Origin: CBDCUI01 sp965223115
Lineage (GTDB): Bacteria > Pseudomonadota > Gammaproteobacteria > UBA4575
DNA length: 64,000 nt
Assembly: GCA_965223115.1 (NCBI GenBank)
Contig: OZ244982.1
Location: forward strand, 744,001-808,000
Reading direction: 5' to 3'
A model generated the notes under the pieces. The model had not been told where the DNA came from and did not search any database. It saw nothing but the letters and a program-made list of their open reading frames with translations. Positions within the stretch are counted from its first letter, which is position 1, and each line of letters begins with the position of its first letter. Positions 54,994-63,837 of the stretch are shown here, one piece after another. A program made the position numbers and the translations under genes.

Positions 54994-55944
54994 ATGTCAA
55001 ATATCAGTGTTAATGAACTAGCCAAGCCATTAGTTCAAGAACTAATTTCTAAAAGTGATGCCTTGAGAGTAAGAGTTGGAAAATTTTCTAATGGGGCAAC
55101 TTATATTGATGCAGGCATAGATTGTATTGGCGGGCTTGAGGCCGGCAGAATCATTGGTGAAATATGTATGGGAGGATTGGGTAAGGTAAATATATATCAT
55201 GCAACAGCTGTAGATGATTGGCCGCTTTCTTTGCATGTACATACTTCGCATCCTGTTATTGCTTGCCTTGCCAGTCAATATGCGGGTTGGAGTTTAGCGC
55301 ATGAAAAATTTCATGCCTTGGGTTCAGGTCCAGGGCGTGCAATTGCTTTAAAAGAACCTTTATTTGAAGAGTTGGGTTATAAAGATAATAGTGATACTGC
55401 AATTTTTGTATTGGAAGTTGATCAATTACCGCCTATAGAGTTAATTGATAAAGTTGCAGAGACTTGTAAACTAAATGCTGAGAATTTGACATTTATTTTT
55501 ACCCCTACAAGTTCAATTGCGGGTTCTATGCAAGTTGTTTCGCGTGTATTAGAAGTGGCTATGCATAAAACACATGAGCTTGGTTTTCCTCTTGATAATG
55601 TACTTGATGGCTCTGCAAGTGCACCTCTATCTCCACCTATTCCTGATTTTGTCAAAGCAATGGGACGTACAAATGATGCAATTCTTTTTGCCGGCAGGGT
55701 GCAACTTTTTGTAAATGGGAATGACACAGAAGCGGAGAAACTTGCTAAAGAGCTGCCTTCCAGTTCTTCGCGTGACTATGGAAAACCCTTTGCACAAGTA
55801 TTTAAAGACTACGAATATGATTTTTTTAAAGTCGATCCCATGTTATTCAGTCCGGCACTTGTTATGGTAACAGCAGTTGAGAGCGGTAATACGTATCGTG
55901 GTGGCAAACTGGATCCTGATTTGTTAGATAAATCATTTTCTTAA
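54994..55944 (+). CDS. mch: Methenyl-tetrahydromethanopterin cyclohydrolase
   Basis: The 316-residue enzyme hydrolyses methenyl-H4MPT to N5-formyl-H4MPT. It has ATYIDAGIDCIGGLEAGR near residue 30, CLASQYAGWSLAHEKFHALGSGPGRAIA near 90 (in part), NVLDGSASAPLSPPIPDFVKAMGRTNDA near 205 (in part) and SSRDYGKPFAQVFKDYEYDF. All are normal for the family. A ribosome site (AAGGGAAAT) lies before the ATG, and the next gene follows after 14 bases. Confidence 0.96.
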   Translation: MSNISVNELAKPLVQELISKSDALRVRVGKFSNGATYIDAGIDCIGGLEAGRIIGEICMGGLGKVNIYHATAVDDWPLSLHVHTSHPVIACLASQYAGWSLAHEKFHALGSGPGRAIALKEPLFEELGYKDNSDTAIFVLEVDQLPPIELIDKVAETCKLNAENLTFIFTPTSSIAGSMQVVSRVLEVAMHKTHELGFPLDNVLDGSASAPLSPPIPDFVKAMGRTNDAILFAGRVQLFVNGNDTEAEKLAKELPSSSSRDYGKPFAQVFKDYEYDFFKVDPMLFSPALVMVTAVESGNTYRGGKLDPDLLDKSFS

Positions 55945-55958
55945 TTATTTGTTAAATA

Positions 55959-56873
55959 ATGCCCCAACACATTGCTATTTTTACTGATGATCCAGGCTGG
56001 CATGGGGCTGAGCTGCATAAAGCATTTAATAGCAAAGGCTATAAATGTACAAATATATCTATTACGGATTGTCGTTTCGAAATAAATGAAAAAGGTAACA
56101 GCCTATTAATACCAAATTTTGAAGAACACTTACCTGATGGTGTTTTTGTACGCGGTGTTCCAGGTGGCTCTTTAGAGGAAGTCGTTTTTTATTTGGATAT
56201 TTTACATGCACTGCAGGAATTAAATATTCTTGTTTACAATAATGCGCGTGCGATTGAGCGGAGTGTGGATAAGGGCATGACAAGTTTTTTGTTGCATCAG
56301 TCTGCTATACCAACACCGCCAACCTGGGTTGGGAATAATATTCATCAGGCTTATTCATTTGTACGCCAGCAGCTAGAGTCTGGTCATAAAGTTGTAGCCA
56401 AACCATTGTTTGGTTCACAAGGCAAAAACCTGCAGTTGATTAGTAAGCCAGATGATATTGCAGATTTTACTCTGTATAACAAAATTTATTATTTACAGAA
56501 GTTTATAAACACTGGAGAAAAGGCTGCCTATGATTGGCGTGTGTTTGTAATTGGAAATCAAGTCATTGCGGCAATGAAAAGAGAAGCCAGTGATTGGATC
56601 AGTAATGTTGCTAATGGAGGTAAGTGTTACCCGGCTGTTCTGGATGAAGAATTTACTAACTTAGCCTTAAATGCAATTCGCGCTATAGATATGCATTATG
56701 GTGGTGTGGATATCATGCGTGACCAAGAGGGAAAGTTATGGGTGACCGAAGTCAATAGTATTCCGGCATGGAAAGGTTTACAAAGTGTCAATCATTTTCC
56801 CGTTGCTGAAAAAATAGTTGAGCATTTCATTGCATGTTTGCAGCATCAGGCAAATATAGAAGTTGCTAGTTAG
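55959..56873 (+). CDS. RimK-type ATP-grasp ligase of H4MPT islands (orf9-like)
   Basis: The 304-residue protein has an N-terminal substrate domain (IAIFTDDPGWHGAELHKAF) and a RimK/ATP-grasp core: SVDKGMTSFLLHQSAIPTP, VAKPLFGSQGKNLQLI near 148, DWRVFVIGNQVIAAM and LWVTEVNSIPAWKGLQ near 270. RimK enzymes add glutamate to cofactors, so a role in adding glutamate to methanopterin or methylofuran is plausible. It corresponds to the orf9/COG0189 member of methylotroph islands. It is co-transcribed with mch. Confidence 0.88.
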   Translation: MPQHIAIFTDDPGWHGAELHKAFNSKGYKCTNISITDCRFEINEKGNSLLIPNFEEHLPDGVFVRGVPGGSLEEVVFYLDILHALQELNILVYNNARAIERSVDKGMTSFLLHQSAIPTPPTWVGNNIHQAYSFVRQQLESGHKVVAKPLFGSQGKNLQLISKPDDIADFTLYNKIYYLQKFINTGEKAAYDWRVFVIGNQVIAAMKREASDWISNVANGGKCYPAVLDEEFTNLALNAIRAIDMHYGGVDIMRDQEGKLWVTEVNSIPAWKGLQSVNHFPVAEKIVEHFIACLQHQANIEVAS

Positions 56874-56898
56874 TATAAGCTTAGAGTTTTGAATTACT

Positions 56899-57729
56899 GT
56901 GCGGCAGACGCTTATAGATTCATATAAATATGCATGCTGGTTGGATATGCAGGCACTTAAACCGGGTAATGTCGGGATCCATTCAGAATCAGATGGGCTT
57001 AATGTTGAGGATTTCTTGAGTAGTGCACGAGTGAGTGCTGTACCATTAGTGAAGCCTAATATAAGTTTAGGTGAACGAATTTGGCAGGCTATTGAAGCGA
57101 CTCAGAATGAAGTGGCAACAAACACTAATCTAGGCATCATTCTGTTGGTTGCGCCACTTATCCATGCTTTGTTGGAAAATGATAATAAAATTGCTTTGAA
57201 AGATGCTGTATATCAAGTATTAGTAAATACTACCGTCGAAGATGCTAAATGGGTTTATAAAGCCATCCGTTTAGCAGAACCTGGAGGCATGGGGCAAAAG
57301 GAAGATCAAGATTTATCTAAAGAACCTACTGTAAGTCTTTTAAAAACAATGAAAATTTCTGCTTCATGGGATCGCATTGCTGAGCAATATTCAAACAATT
57401 TTCAGGATATTTTGCAGTTTGGTGTACCTAGATATCAAGATTTACTGGCACGTTGGAACGAAGAACGTTGGGCCGTTACAGGTGTGTATTTAGGTTTTTT
57501 GACGCGTTTTCCAGATAGTTTAGTAGAACGCAAATTTGGTATGTTAAAAGCTAAGGAAATTAGTGATATGATCGTCCCGCTTGAGAGGGAGCTCTGCCGT
57601 TCGGACAATCCGGGTAGGTGCGAAGCGCAATTATTGAAGATTGATGGCCACCTCAAGCGCAACAGAATCAACCCGGGAACCACAGCGGATCTTACGGTAG
57701 CTAGCGTTTTTGCAGCTGGTATAAGATAG
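56899..57729 (+). CDS. Triphosphoribosyl-dephospho-CoA synthase-like protein (orf7)
   Basis: The 276-residue CitG/MdcB-family protein starts with GTG at 56899 and reads RQTLIDSYKYACWLDMQALKPGNVGIHS, the family opener (A-C-x-x-E/D-x-x-A-x-K-P-G-N). Motifs NLGIILLVAPLIHAL and NPGTTADLTVASVFAAGI at the C-terminus follow. In methylotrophs orf7 is part of the H4MPT set and not of citrate lyase; its substrate there is unresolved. No strong ribosome site is seen before the GTG. Confidence 0.88.
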   Translation: MRQTLIDSYKYACWLDMQALKPGNVGIHSESDGLNVEDFLSSARVSAVPLVKPNISLGERIWQAIEATQNEVATNTNLGIILLVAPLIHALLENDNKIALKDAVYQVLVNTTVEDAKWVYKAIRLAEPGGMGQKEDQDLSKEPTVSLLKTMKISASWDRIAEQYSNNFQDILQFGVPRYQDLLARWNEERWAVTGVYLGFLTRFPDSLVERKFGMLKAKEISDMIVPLERELCRSDNPGRCEAQLLKIDGHLKRNRINPGTTADLTVASVFAAGIR

Positions 57730-57783
57730 TTGTGATCTGTGGTGAGGTTAGCGCCTTAGTTGCAGATTTCAGGGAGGATATTA

Positions 57784-57816
57784 GCGGACAGATAAGTCCG
57801 CAGTTTGTCGACAAAC
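57784..57816 (+). promoter_or_regulatory. Two adjacent palindromes in the fae leader
   Basis: GCGGAC (57784-57789) and GTCCGC (57796-57801) form a hairpin, immediately followed by the perfect 14-bp palindrome GTTTGTCGACAAAC (57803-57816). They sit 25-60 bases before the fae start. They may be an mRNA processing or stabilising element, or an operator. Confidence 0.5.
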
Positions 57817-57841
57817 AAAAAATGAAAACAGGAGAATAATA

Positions 57842-58369
57842 ATGGCATTAATTAATAAAGTAATGGTCGGAGAATCACTCGTTAATGATAACGATCCTTC
57901 CGGCACGATGGCAGAAATTGCGCATATTGACTTATTAGTCGGTCCGCGCGGCTCTGCAGTCGAAACTGCTTTTTGTAATGGTTTGGTAAATAACAAAGAT
58001 GGATTTTCTACTCTACTAGCTGTAATTGCACCAAATCTTCCATGTAAGCCAAATACCATGATGTTTAACAAAGTTACCATCAAAGGTGCTGAGCAAGCTG
58101 TACAAATGTTTGGTCCTGCTCAAATGGCAGTGGCTAAAGCGGTAGCTGATAGTGTTGAAGATGGTACCATCCCAGCTGATGAAGCTGATGACGTTTACGT
58201 TTGCGTTGGTGTTTTCATTCACTGGGAAGCAAAAAGCAATGAAGCTATTTACGAAAATAACTACAAAGCAACAAAAGAAGCATTAGCTCGCGCAGTTAAA
58301 GACGAGCCAAGTGCCGCGACAGTTGTTGCACAAAAAGATAGCGCAGAGCATCCTTTCAAAGGCTTCTAG
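57842..58369 (+). CDS. fae: Formaldehyde-activating enzyme
   Basis: The 175-residue enzyme joins formaldehyde to H4MPT, giving methylene-H4MPT. It reads KVMVGESLVNDNDPSGTMAE, AHIDLLVGPRGSAVETAFCN, then FTTLLAVIAPNLPCKPNTMM-like (exact: FSTLLAVIAPNLPCKPNTMM) and PAQMAVAKAVADSVEDGTIP. The ribosome site is strong (ACAGGAG). It is followed by a strong terminator. Being a highly expressed, single-transcript-like gene fits its detoxifying role. Confidence 0.97.
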   Translation: MALINKVMVGESLVNDNDPSGTMAEIAHIDLLVGPRGSAVETAFCNGLVNNKDGFSTLLAVIAPNLPCKPNTMMFNKVTIKGAEQAVQMFGPAQMAVAKAVADSVEDGTIPADEADDVYVCVGVFIHWEAKSNEAIYENNYKATKEALARAVKDEPSAATVVAQKDSAEHPFKGF

Positions 58370-58394
58370 GTATATCTTAAAGTAAAGCATGAAG

Positions 58395-58422
58395 TGCCCC
58401 GGCTGGTCCGGGGCATTTTTTT
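58395..58422 (+). terminator. Rho-independent terminator of fae
   Basis: TGCCCCGG at 58395-58402 and CCGGGGCA at 58408-58415 form an 8-bp GC-rich stem with a 5-base loop, followed by a run of seven T. It is a classical terminator, closing the mptG-fae block. Confidence 0.92.
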
Positions 58423-58486
58423 ATGTGCCTAGATTTTCTATATAATCCTAATTAGTAGCAAGATAATTTAAATTTGTTTATTTTTT

Positions 58487-59707
58487 ATGCAATGCCGTGA
58501 ATGTAATAAAGATGTAGGAAATCGGTTTTCAAATAGTCATTTGTTAGCCTGCAGTGGCCTCACATTACAAGAATATGCGATTCGCCACCATTTACCCTTA
58601 GATCTTTTGCTGAATACTGATCAAATTAATCTGATTGAAGATGTCTCTTCTTACCAGCAGCCTGATGAAGTCATTAATCGGCTTGGACAAGATATTTTAG
58701 CCGGTTTACAGATGGCCCAAGCATTACAGCAAGAAGGTGATTTTACAGTTGTTGAGCTGGGTATACGTAGGTTAGAACAGCTCCTATGGTACTTAAAGTC
58801 ATTGCACAGTGCTGGATTTCAATTTCGACAGGAATATTATTATGAAGGCTCCAGTCACCGCGTTATAGCAAAAAATAAGCTAAAAGTTCCTACAATATTT
58901 TTACCTCCAAGAATTGTCTATTCTACTGCAGACTCTTTTTTGCGGCAGTTAACCATTCTAATTGCGCATATTGGCGAAATCCATTCTGGATATTTATTTA
59001 TTGACTTTCCAAAACTGGAAGATGCGTTGCGAATCCAAGAGGAGCTTGCCAGTAAATACCAAATCCGCACTAAAATTCTAAATGCTTCTATTCATGAAAG
59101 TGGTCAGTTAGTACGTTGCGAGACGTTAGAGGATACAGATCGTTTGTTAAAGCTAATCACGATGTATCTTGAAGAAATACCAAATGCCAAAGAGAGGTTT
59201 TATTCTAAGCATGATAAAGCTACTGTGGTAAAAGAATTAGTATTTGATTCTGCACATTTTATAACGGATCATCTAGATAAGTGCGTAAATTTACATGGTG
59301 GTCGTTATGCAATGAATGTAAAAGTAAGAGATCATATTGATGCGCTTACTGGGTTTGTTGTTGACTATGGTTATTTAAAACGAATCGTTAAGCAGCAAAT
59401 AGTAAATGAGCTGGATCATCACAATTTAAATTATGTTGCACCTGAACTGAGTTGGAGGTCTAGTACTGAATTATTAAGTATATTCATATGGGAGAGACTG
59501 ATTGAATATCTTCCAGGTTTAGTTGAATTACAGATATATGAGACGAGTCAATCGCATTGTTGCTACCGTGGGCCTAGTTTGCAAGAGTTGCAAAAAAATG
59601 GTTCGAGTGTTTTATTAAAGTATTTTACTTCTGAAAATCTAGGTAGTTCGAAATTAAGAACATTAATTAATAAAGATATACAAAGACGTTTAAAAATTAT
59701 TGCCTAA
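58487..59707 (+). CDS. PTPS/QueD-like protein with zinc-finger-like head
   Basis: The 406-residue protein has three parts. Residues 1-35 hold C3, C6, H18 and C22 in CRECNKDVGNRFSNSHLLAC then LTLQEYAIRHHLP, like MucR/Ros-type zinc heads. Residues 50-230 form an unplaced alpha/beta region. The C-terminal part (about 245-406) is a 6-pyruvoyl-tetrahydropterin synthase fold with His257, Cys266, His270 (CVNLHGGRY), and NELDHHNLNY. The usual second His of the HGH zinc motif is Gly272. In H4MPT islands such a protein may act in pterin synthesis, but loss of this ligand leaves activity open. Confidence 0.8.
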   Translation: MQCRECNKDVGNRFSNSHLLACSGLTLQEYAIRHHLPLDLLLNTDQINLIEDVSSYQQPDEVINRLGQDILAGLQMAQALQQEGDFTVVELGIRRLEQLLWYLKSLHSAGFQFRQEYYYEGSSHRVIAKNKLKVPTIFLPPRIVYSTADSFLRQLTILIAHIGEIHSGYLFIDFPKLEDALRIQEELASKYQIRTKILNASIHESGQLVRCETLEDTDRLLKLITMYLEEIPNAKERFYSKHDKATVVKELVFDSAHFITDHLDKCVNLHGGRYAMNVKVRDHIDALTGFVVDYGYLKRIVKQQIVNELDHHNLNYVAPELSWRSSTELLSIFIWERLIEYLPGLVELQIYETSQSHCCYRGPSLQELQKNGSSVLLKYFTSENLGSSKLRTLINKDIQRRLKIIA

Positions 59708-60404
59708 TAGATAATAAGTTATCATTGGAAATACTATTATCATGTAGTGCAGAGGAAATGAGTGCGCCAGAAAAACCTAGCTTTTTTAATTCATTTAAAT
59801 TTTCATAGCATTTTATACCACCACCATAATATACATTATGGAGCTTTGTTAAAGACTGAAAATTAATTTGCTTAGGTATATCAACTCCTCCATTCGTTCC
59901 TACTTGATCAAGATTAATAAATAAAACATCTGTAGTAAGTTGTATGTTTTCTTGTAATAGTTCATTAGCACCCAGTATATCTCCATGTATGTAGTCAATT
60001 GAAAAAATAAATTTATGATCAGGGTGGTTATTGATAATTGAGTGATATATGTCGATAGAATCAAGGGATTCAGTAGACAAGATGATGCGTAATAAAGTTG
60101 GTTTTGGGATATTGAGATAGTGCTCTACCAAGTCAATACCAGTGTCGAGCCAAATTTCTAAGCTTGGGAAATAGTCACATATTTGCATTATAGCTTTTGT
60201 GTTATTACCTTGATTTTGCAGGGCATTCAAATCAGCTATATAAATACATTTAAAGTCATATAATTTTAGAAAACAATTTATTATTTCAATAGGATTTGAT
60301 GATGTGCATAAACGTGAATTTATTGGTAAATAATGGCTTCTTTGTCCTTTTTTTGCGTGTACAACTGAACCATTATATAGATCAATCACGGGTATAATAC
60401 GCAT
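59697..60404 (-). CDS. HisA-like protein of H4MPT islands (orf22-like)
   Basis: The 235-residue TIM-barrel protein is HisA/HisF-related. MRIIPVIDLYNGSVVHAKKG opens it, with IYIADLNALQNQ near 65, and the phosphate-binding VYYGGGIKCYENL and GFSGALISSAL near 190-215 complete it. HisA itself is not expected here; the COG1411 group (orf22) occurs in methanopterin islands with unknown reaction. I chose the start at 60404, since the 13 upstream codons would overlap the divergent gene. Its stop overlaps the PTPS gene by 11 bases. Confidence 0.85.
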   Translation of the reverse strand: MRIIPVIDLYNGSVVHAKKGQRSHYLPINSRLCTSSNPIEIINCFLKLYDFKCIYIADLNALQNQGNNTKAIMQICDYFPSLEIWLDTGIDLVEHYLNIPKPTLLRIILSTESLDSIDIYHSIINNHPDHKFIFSIDYIHGDILGANELLQENIQLTTDVLFINLDQVGTNGGVDIPKQINFQSLTKLHNVYYGGGIKCYENLNELKKLGFSGALISSALHDNSISNDNLLSIRQ

Positions 60405-60414
60405 ATTTAATAAT

Positions 60415-61410
60415 ATGAAAGTTTTAATTTTTGAGTATATCACTGGAGGCGGGATGGTGGACGCTGTTTTACCTCATTCATTAGTACAAGAAGGTGACAT
60501 GATGCTTGCTTCAGCAGCAAGTGATTTTGCAGAATTACCTGACGTACATGTAAGTGTATTACGTGATTACCGTTTGAGTATTGATAAAGAAATTGTTGAA
60601 AGCATAATTATAAACCCACAAGACTCTTGTGTTAAAAAAATTAAAAACTTAACTGAACAGTTTGATGCTTTATTAGTTATTGCCCCAGAAACAGATGGAA
60701 TATTGTACTCATTATGTAATGAATTTTCACATTGTGGATTCTTATTATTAAATAGCACTTCTTTTGCTTTGCAAATAACAGGTAATAAATACTCTACTTA
60801 CCGTTACTTCAAAGAACATGGCATCCCACAAATACCAACATATCGGTTACATGAGTTGAATGATTTATGTACTGACAAGTATGTCTTGAAACCGGTTGAT
60901 GGAGTTGGTTGTGAAGGGCTTCGTTTGTTTTCAAATATAAGCATGTTGGAAAAAGAATTATTAAGCTGTGGGGGTAACAGTCTCATTGCCCAGCCATTTA
61001 TAAATGGTAAGCATGTCAGCCTTAGCCTTATGTGTTGGAATGGAGAATGCATACTGCTGTGTGCAAATGAACAAAATATTGTAGAGCAAGAAGGAAACTT
61101 AAAATTATTAGGTTGCAAAACTAATGCCTTAGACAATGCTGAATTTAATACACTTAGTAAAAAAATCATCAAGGCGATACCTGGGCTTCGGGGCTATATA
61201 GGTATAGATGTTCTTGTAACGAATGAACAAATATTGTTGGTAGAGATTAATCCCAGACTTACAACATCTTATGTTGGAATTAAAAGTGCTCTAGGGTTCA
61301 ATCCAGCAGCTATGATGTTGCACTGTTTTATACATAAACAGTTACCGAAATTTGCACCCATGCGAAATGATAAAATAACTGTCGATATAGGAACTAGTTG
61401 TGCCGCCTGA
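60415..61410 (+). CDS. ATP-grasp ligase of H4MPT islands (orfY, MfnD-like)
   Basis: The 331-residue ATP-grasp protein is COG1821-like: VLIFEYITGGGMVDAVLPHSL at the start (in part), YVLKPVDGVGCEGLRLFS near 155, and YIGIDVLVTNEQILLVEINPRLT near 262 (metal-binding). The archaeal relative MfnD ligates tyramine to glutamate for methanofuran, so a role in methylofuran synthesis is likely. It begins 10 bases from the divergent orf22-like start and overlaps the next gene by 11 bases. Confidence 0.88.
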   Translation: MKVLIFEYITGGGMVDAVLPHSLVQEGDMMLASAASDFAELPDVHVSVLRDYRLSIDKEIVESIIINPQDSCVKKIKNLTEQFDALLVIAPETDGILYSLCNEFSHCGFLLLNSTSFALQITGNKYSTYRYFKEHGIPQIPTYRLHELNDLCTDKYVLKPVDGVGCEGLRLFSNISMLEKELLSCGGNSLIAQPFINGKHVSLSLMCWNGECILLCANEQNIVEQEGNLKLLGCKTNALDNAEFNTLSKKIIKAIPGLRGYIGIDVLVTNEQILLVEINPRLTTSYVGIKSALGFNPAAMMLHCFIHKQLPKFAPMRNDKITVDIGTSCAA

Positions 61411-62452
61411 GAAAGTTTTAGGCTGGGATATAGGTGGAGCAAATGTAAAGGTTGCAGTGGCTTCTTCTCCTGAGTCTATAGTGCAAACACTACAAAAACC
61501 CTGTCCTTTATGGTTAGGTATTGATCCTCTACGTAAATCTATATCTTCTATATTATCTAATTTGGAAATTACTCCAGTTGCTCATGCAATCACAATGACA
61601 GGTGAATTGGTTGACTATTTTGACAACCGTAAAATAGGGGTTTCTGAACTAGTAACAGAAATGACAAGTATTCTAAAAAATGCATCTATAGGTTTTTATG
61701 CAGGTAGTAAAGGATTTGTCAGTTCACACGATGCGATCGATGTTTATCAGGAAATTGCTTCAGCAAATTGGTTAGCAAGCGCAAATTTTATTGCTACTAA
61801 GATTAGTGATGCTTTGTTTGTCGATGTTGGTAGTACTACCACTGATGTTATTAGAATAAGTTCTCATAAAGTCGAATATGAAGGCTATACAGATGCAGAG
61901 CGACTATATGCTCAGGAACTGGTTTATTGTGGTGTGGTGCGGACACCTGTGTTTGCACTGTGTAAGTCCGCTCCTATAAATGAGAAATTTATTCCAGTTA
62001 TTAATGAGTTTTTTGCAAATGCCGCAGATATATACAGGTTAACAAAAGAATTACCTGAATATGCGGACATGAGTGACACACTGGATGGTAGAAATAAAGA
62101 TGTTGCCAATAGTGCAGCTCGATTAGCTCGCATGTTTGGTCATGATGTTGTCGCAGATAAATTGCTAGTATGGCAACAAGTTGCACAATATATTCGGGAA
62201 CAACAACTACAAATAATCATACAGGCATGTAGAAAACAGCTCACCAAGTCACTACAGATACAAACTATGCCAATTGTTGGGGCGGGTGTAGGGCGTTTTT
62301 TAGTGCGAGAGATTGCCCGACGTTTTAATCGGCAATACATAGATTTTGAAGATCTTTGTATACACGAATATACAAATAATGCTATTGGTGTTGGTGATTG
62401 CGCGCCAGCTGCCGCTATAGCGTGTCTTGGTTATCAAAGATATTGCTCATGA
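61400..62452 (+). CDS. H4MPT-linked sugar kinase/hydantoinase-like protein (orf19, MfnF-like)
   Basis: The 350-residue ASKHA-type protein has GWDIGGANVKVAVASS (phosphate 1), DALFVDVGSTTTDVIRI near 137 (phosphate 2) and MPIVGAGVGRFLVREIARR near 290. It starts with GTG at 61400 and overlaps orfY by 11 bases. The archaeal relative MfnF joins the furan and amine parts of methanofuran, so this is probably a methylofuran biosynthesis enzyme. Family: H4MPT-linked C1 transfer pathway protein. Confidence 0.88.
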   Translation: MPPEKVLGWDIGGANVKVAVASSPESIVQTLQKPCPLWLGIDPLRKSISSILSNLEITPVAHAITMTGELVDYFDNRKIGVSELVTEMTSILKNASIGFYAGSKGFVSSHDAIDVYQEIASANWLASANFIATKISDALFVDVGSTTTDVIRISSHKVEYEGYTDAERLYAQELVYCGVVRTPVFALCKSAPINEKFIPVINEFFANAADIYRLTKELPEYADMSDTLDGRNKDVANSAARLARMFGHDVVADKLLVWQQVAQYIREQQLQIIIQACRKQLTKSLQIQTMPIVGAGVGRFLVREIARRFNRQYIDFEDLCIHEYTNNAIGVGDCAPAAAIACLGYQRYCS

Positions 62453-63837
62453 GCAAATTTGTAATTGAGCAATTACCTTACCAAGCAGATAGTACAGTTC
62501 TTTATGATCATGTCGCTACTGAGCCATGGTCTGTTTTTTTAGATAGCAACAAACCATATGGAGTGCAAGGGCGTTACGATATCATTGTTGCACGTCCTAA
62601 GGTTCGTATTACAACAATTAATAACAAAACAGCTATTCAAACCAGATCAGGTGCGCTAGTAGTTCCAGATGATCCATTTTCTGTTTTAAATGAACAACTT
62701 TGTATAAATCAAAATAATAATATTGAACTTCCATTTATAGGGGGTGCGATAGGTTATTTTAGTTATGATTTAGGTAGAAGATTAGAGAGGCTTCCTAATA
62801 TTGCAACAAATGATTTGTATTTGCCTGATATGGCAATTGGAATTTATACCTGGGCAATAGTAAATGATCACGTAAAACAACAAACCATATTAGTAGGCGA
62901 TCATTCTGATGTTTACACAAAGAGAGACTGGGATGAGCTAAAAAAATTATTTATGTCAGATTCATCAAAAAAGCCTTCAGGATTTGGTGCGAAAAGTCAT
63001 GTGACTTCGAATATGACAAAAGAATATTATATTGAAGCTTTTAATAAAATAAAAAACTATATATACGAAGGAGATTGCTATCAGGTTAATCTTGCACAAC
63101 GATTTAATTCTTTAGTTGAAGGGGACCCATGGTTAGCTTATCAAAGATTGAGAAAAATTAACCCGTCTCCATTTAGTGCTTATTTAAACTATGCGGATTT
63201 TAAAATCCTTAGTAATTCACCTGAACGTTTTTTATCAGTTGTTAATAGAGTGGTTGAAACTAAACCCATTAAAGGAACGCGGCCACGATCAGAAAATAAA
63301 GTTGAAGATGAATTACTTGCAAAAGAATTAAGTAAAAGTAAAAAAGATCAAGCAGAGAATGTAATGATTGTTGACTTGTTGCGAAATGATATCAGTAAAA
63401 ACTGTGCACTAGGATCTGTAAATGTACCTAAGCTTTTTGATATAGAGAGCTTTCCAAATGTACATCATATGGTAAGTACAATTACAGGTACCTTACGTGA
63501 TGATCGTACTGCAATTGATCTTTTGCGAGGTTGTTTTCCAGGTGGTTCTATCACAGGTGCACCAAAGTTGCGTTCAATGGAGATCATAGAGGAATTAGAA
63601 CCTCATTGCCGTGGAATTTATTGTGGCTCGGTTGGTTACATTAGTTTTGATGGCAACATGGATACGAACATCGCAATTCGTACTATTTTACATAAAGATA
63701 ATGCCATGTATTTTTATGCCGGTGGTGGAATTGTGCATGATTCTGAAGTGAATGCAGAGTATCAAGAAACCTTTGATAAAGCTGCTGCTATGATGAAATT
63801 ACTAAATTACGATGAGCCTCATGCTGTGGGTAGTTAA
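62449..63837 (+). CDS. pabB: Aminodeoxychorismate synthase component I
   Basis: The 462-residue chorismate-utilising enzyme starts at the ATG at 62449, giving a 4-base ATGA overlap with orf19. It shows IGGAIGYFSYDLGRRLE, IYEGDCYQVNLAQRF, TKPIKGTRPRS (key Lys), ENVMIVDLLRNDISK and CFPGGSITGAPKLRSMEIIEELEP (in part). It makes aminodeoxychorismate on the way to 4-aminobenzoate. Position between methylofuran genes suggests it supplies pABA for methanopterin via MptG, in addition to folate. Confidence 0.93.
   Translation: MSKFVIEQLPYQADSTVLYDHVATEPWSVFLDSNKPYGVQGRYDIIVARPKVRITTINNKTAIQTRSGALVVPDDPFSVLNEQLCINQNNNIELPFIGGAIGYFSYDLGRRLERLPNIATNDLYLPDMAIGIYTWAIVNDHVKQQTILVGDHSDVYTKRDWDELKKLFMSDSSKKPSGFGAKSHVTSNMTKEYYIEAFNKIKNYIYEGDCYQVNLAQRFNSLVEGDPWLAYQRLRKINPSPFSAYLNYADFKILSNSPERFLSVVNRVVETKPIKGTRPRSENKVEDELLAKELSKSKKDQAENVMIVDLLRNDISKNCALGSVNVPKLFDIESFPNVHHMVSTITGTLRDDRTAIDLLRGCFPGGSITGAPKLRSMEIIEELEPHCRGIYCGSVGYISFDGNMDTNIAIRTILHKDNAMYFYAGGGIVHDSEVNAEYQETFDKAAAMMKLLNYDEPHAVGS

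Noticed and set aside
62398..62448. Longer pabB start at TTG 62398
   Set aside because: It would overlap orf19 by 55 bases; the ATG at 62449 gives the usual 4-base overlap and a normal PabB N-terminus.
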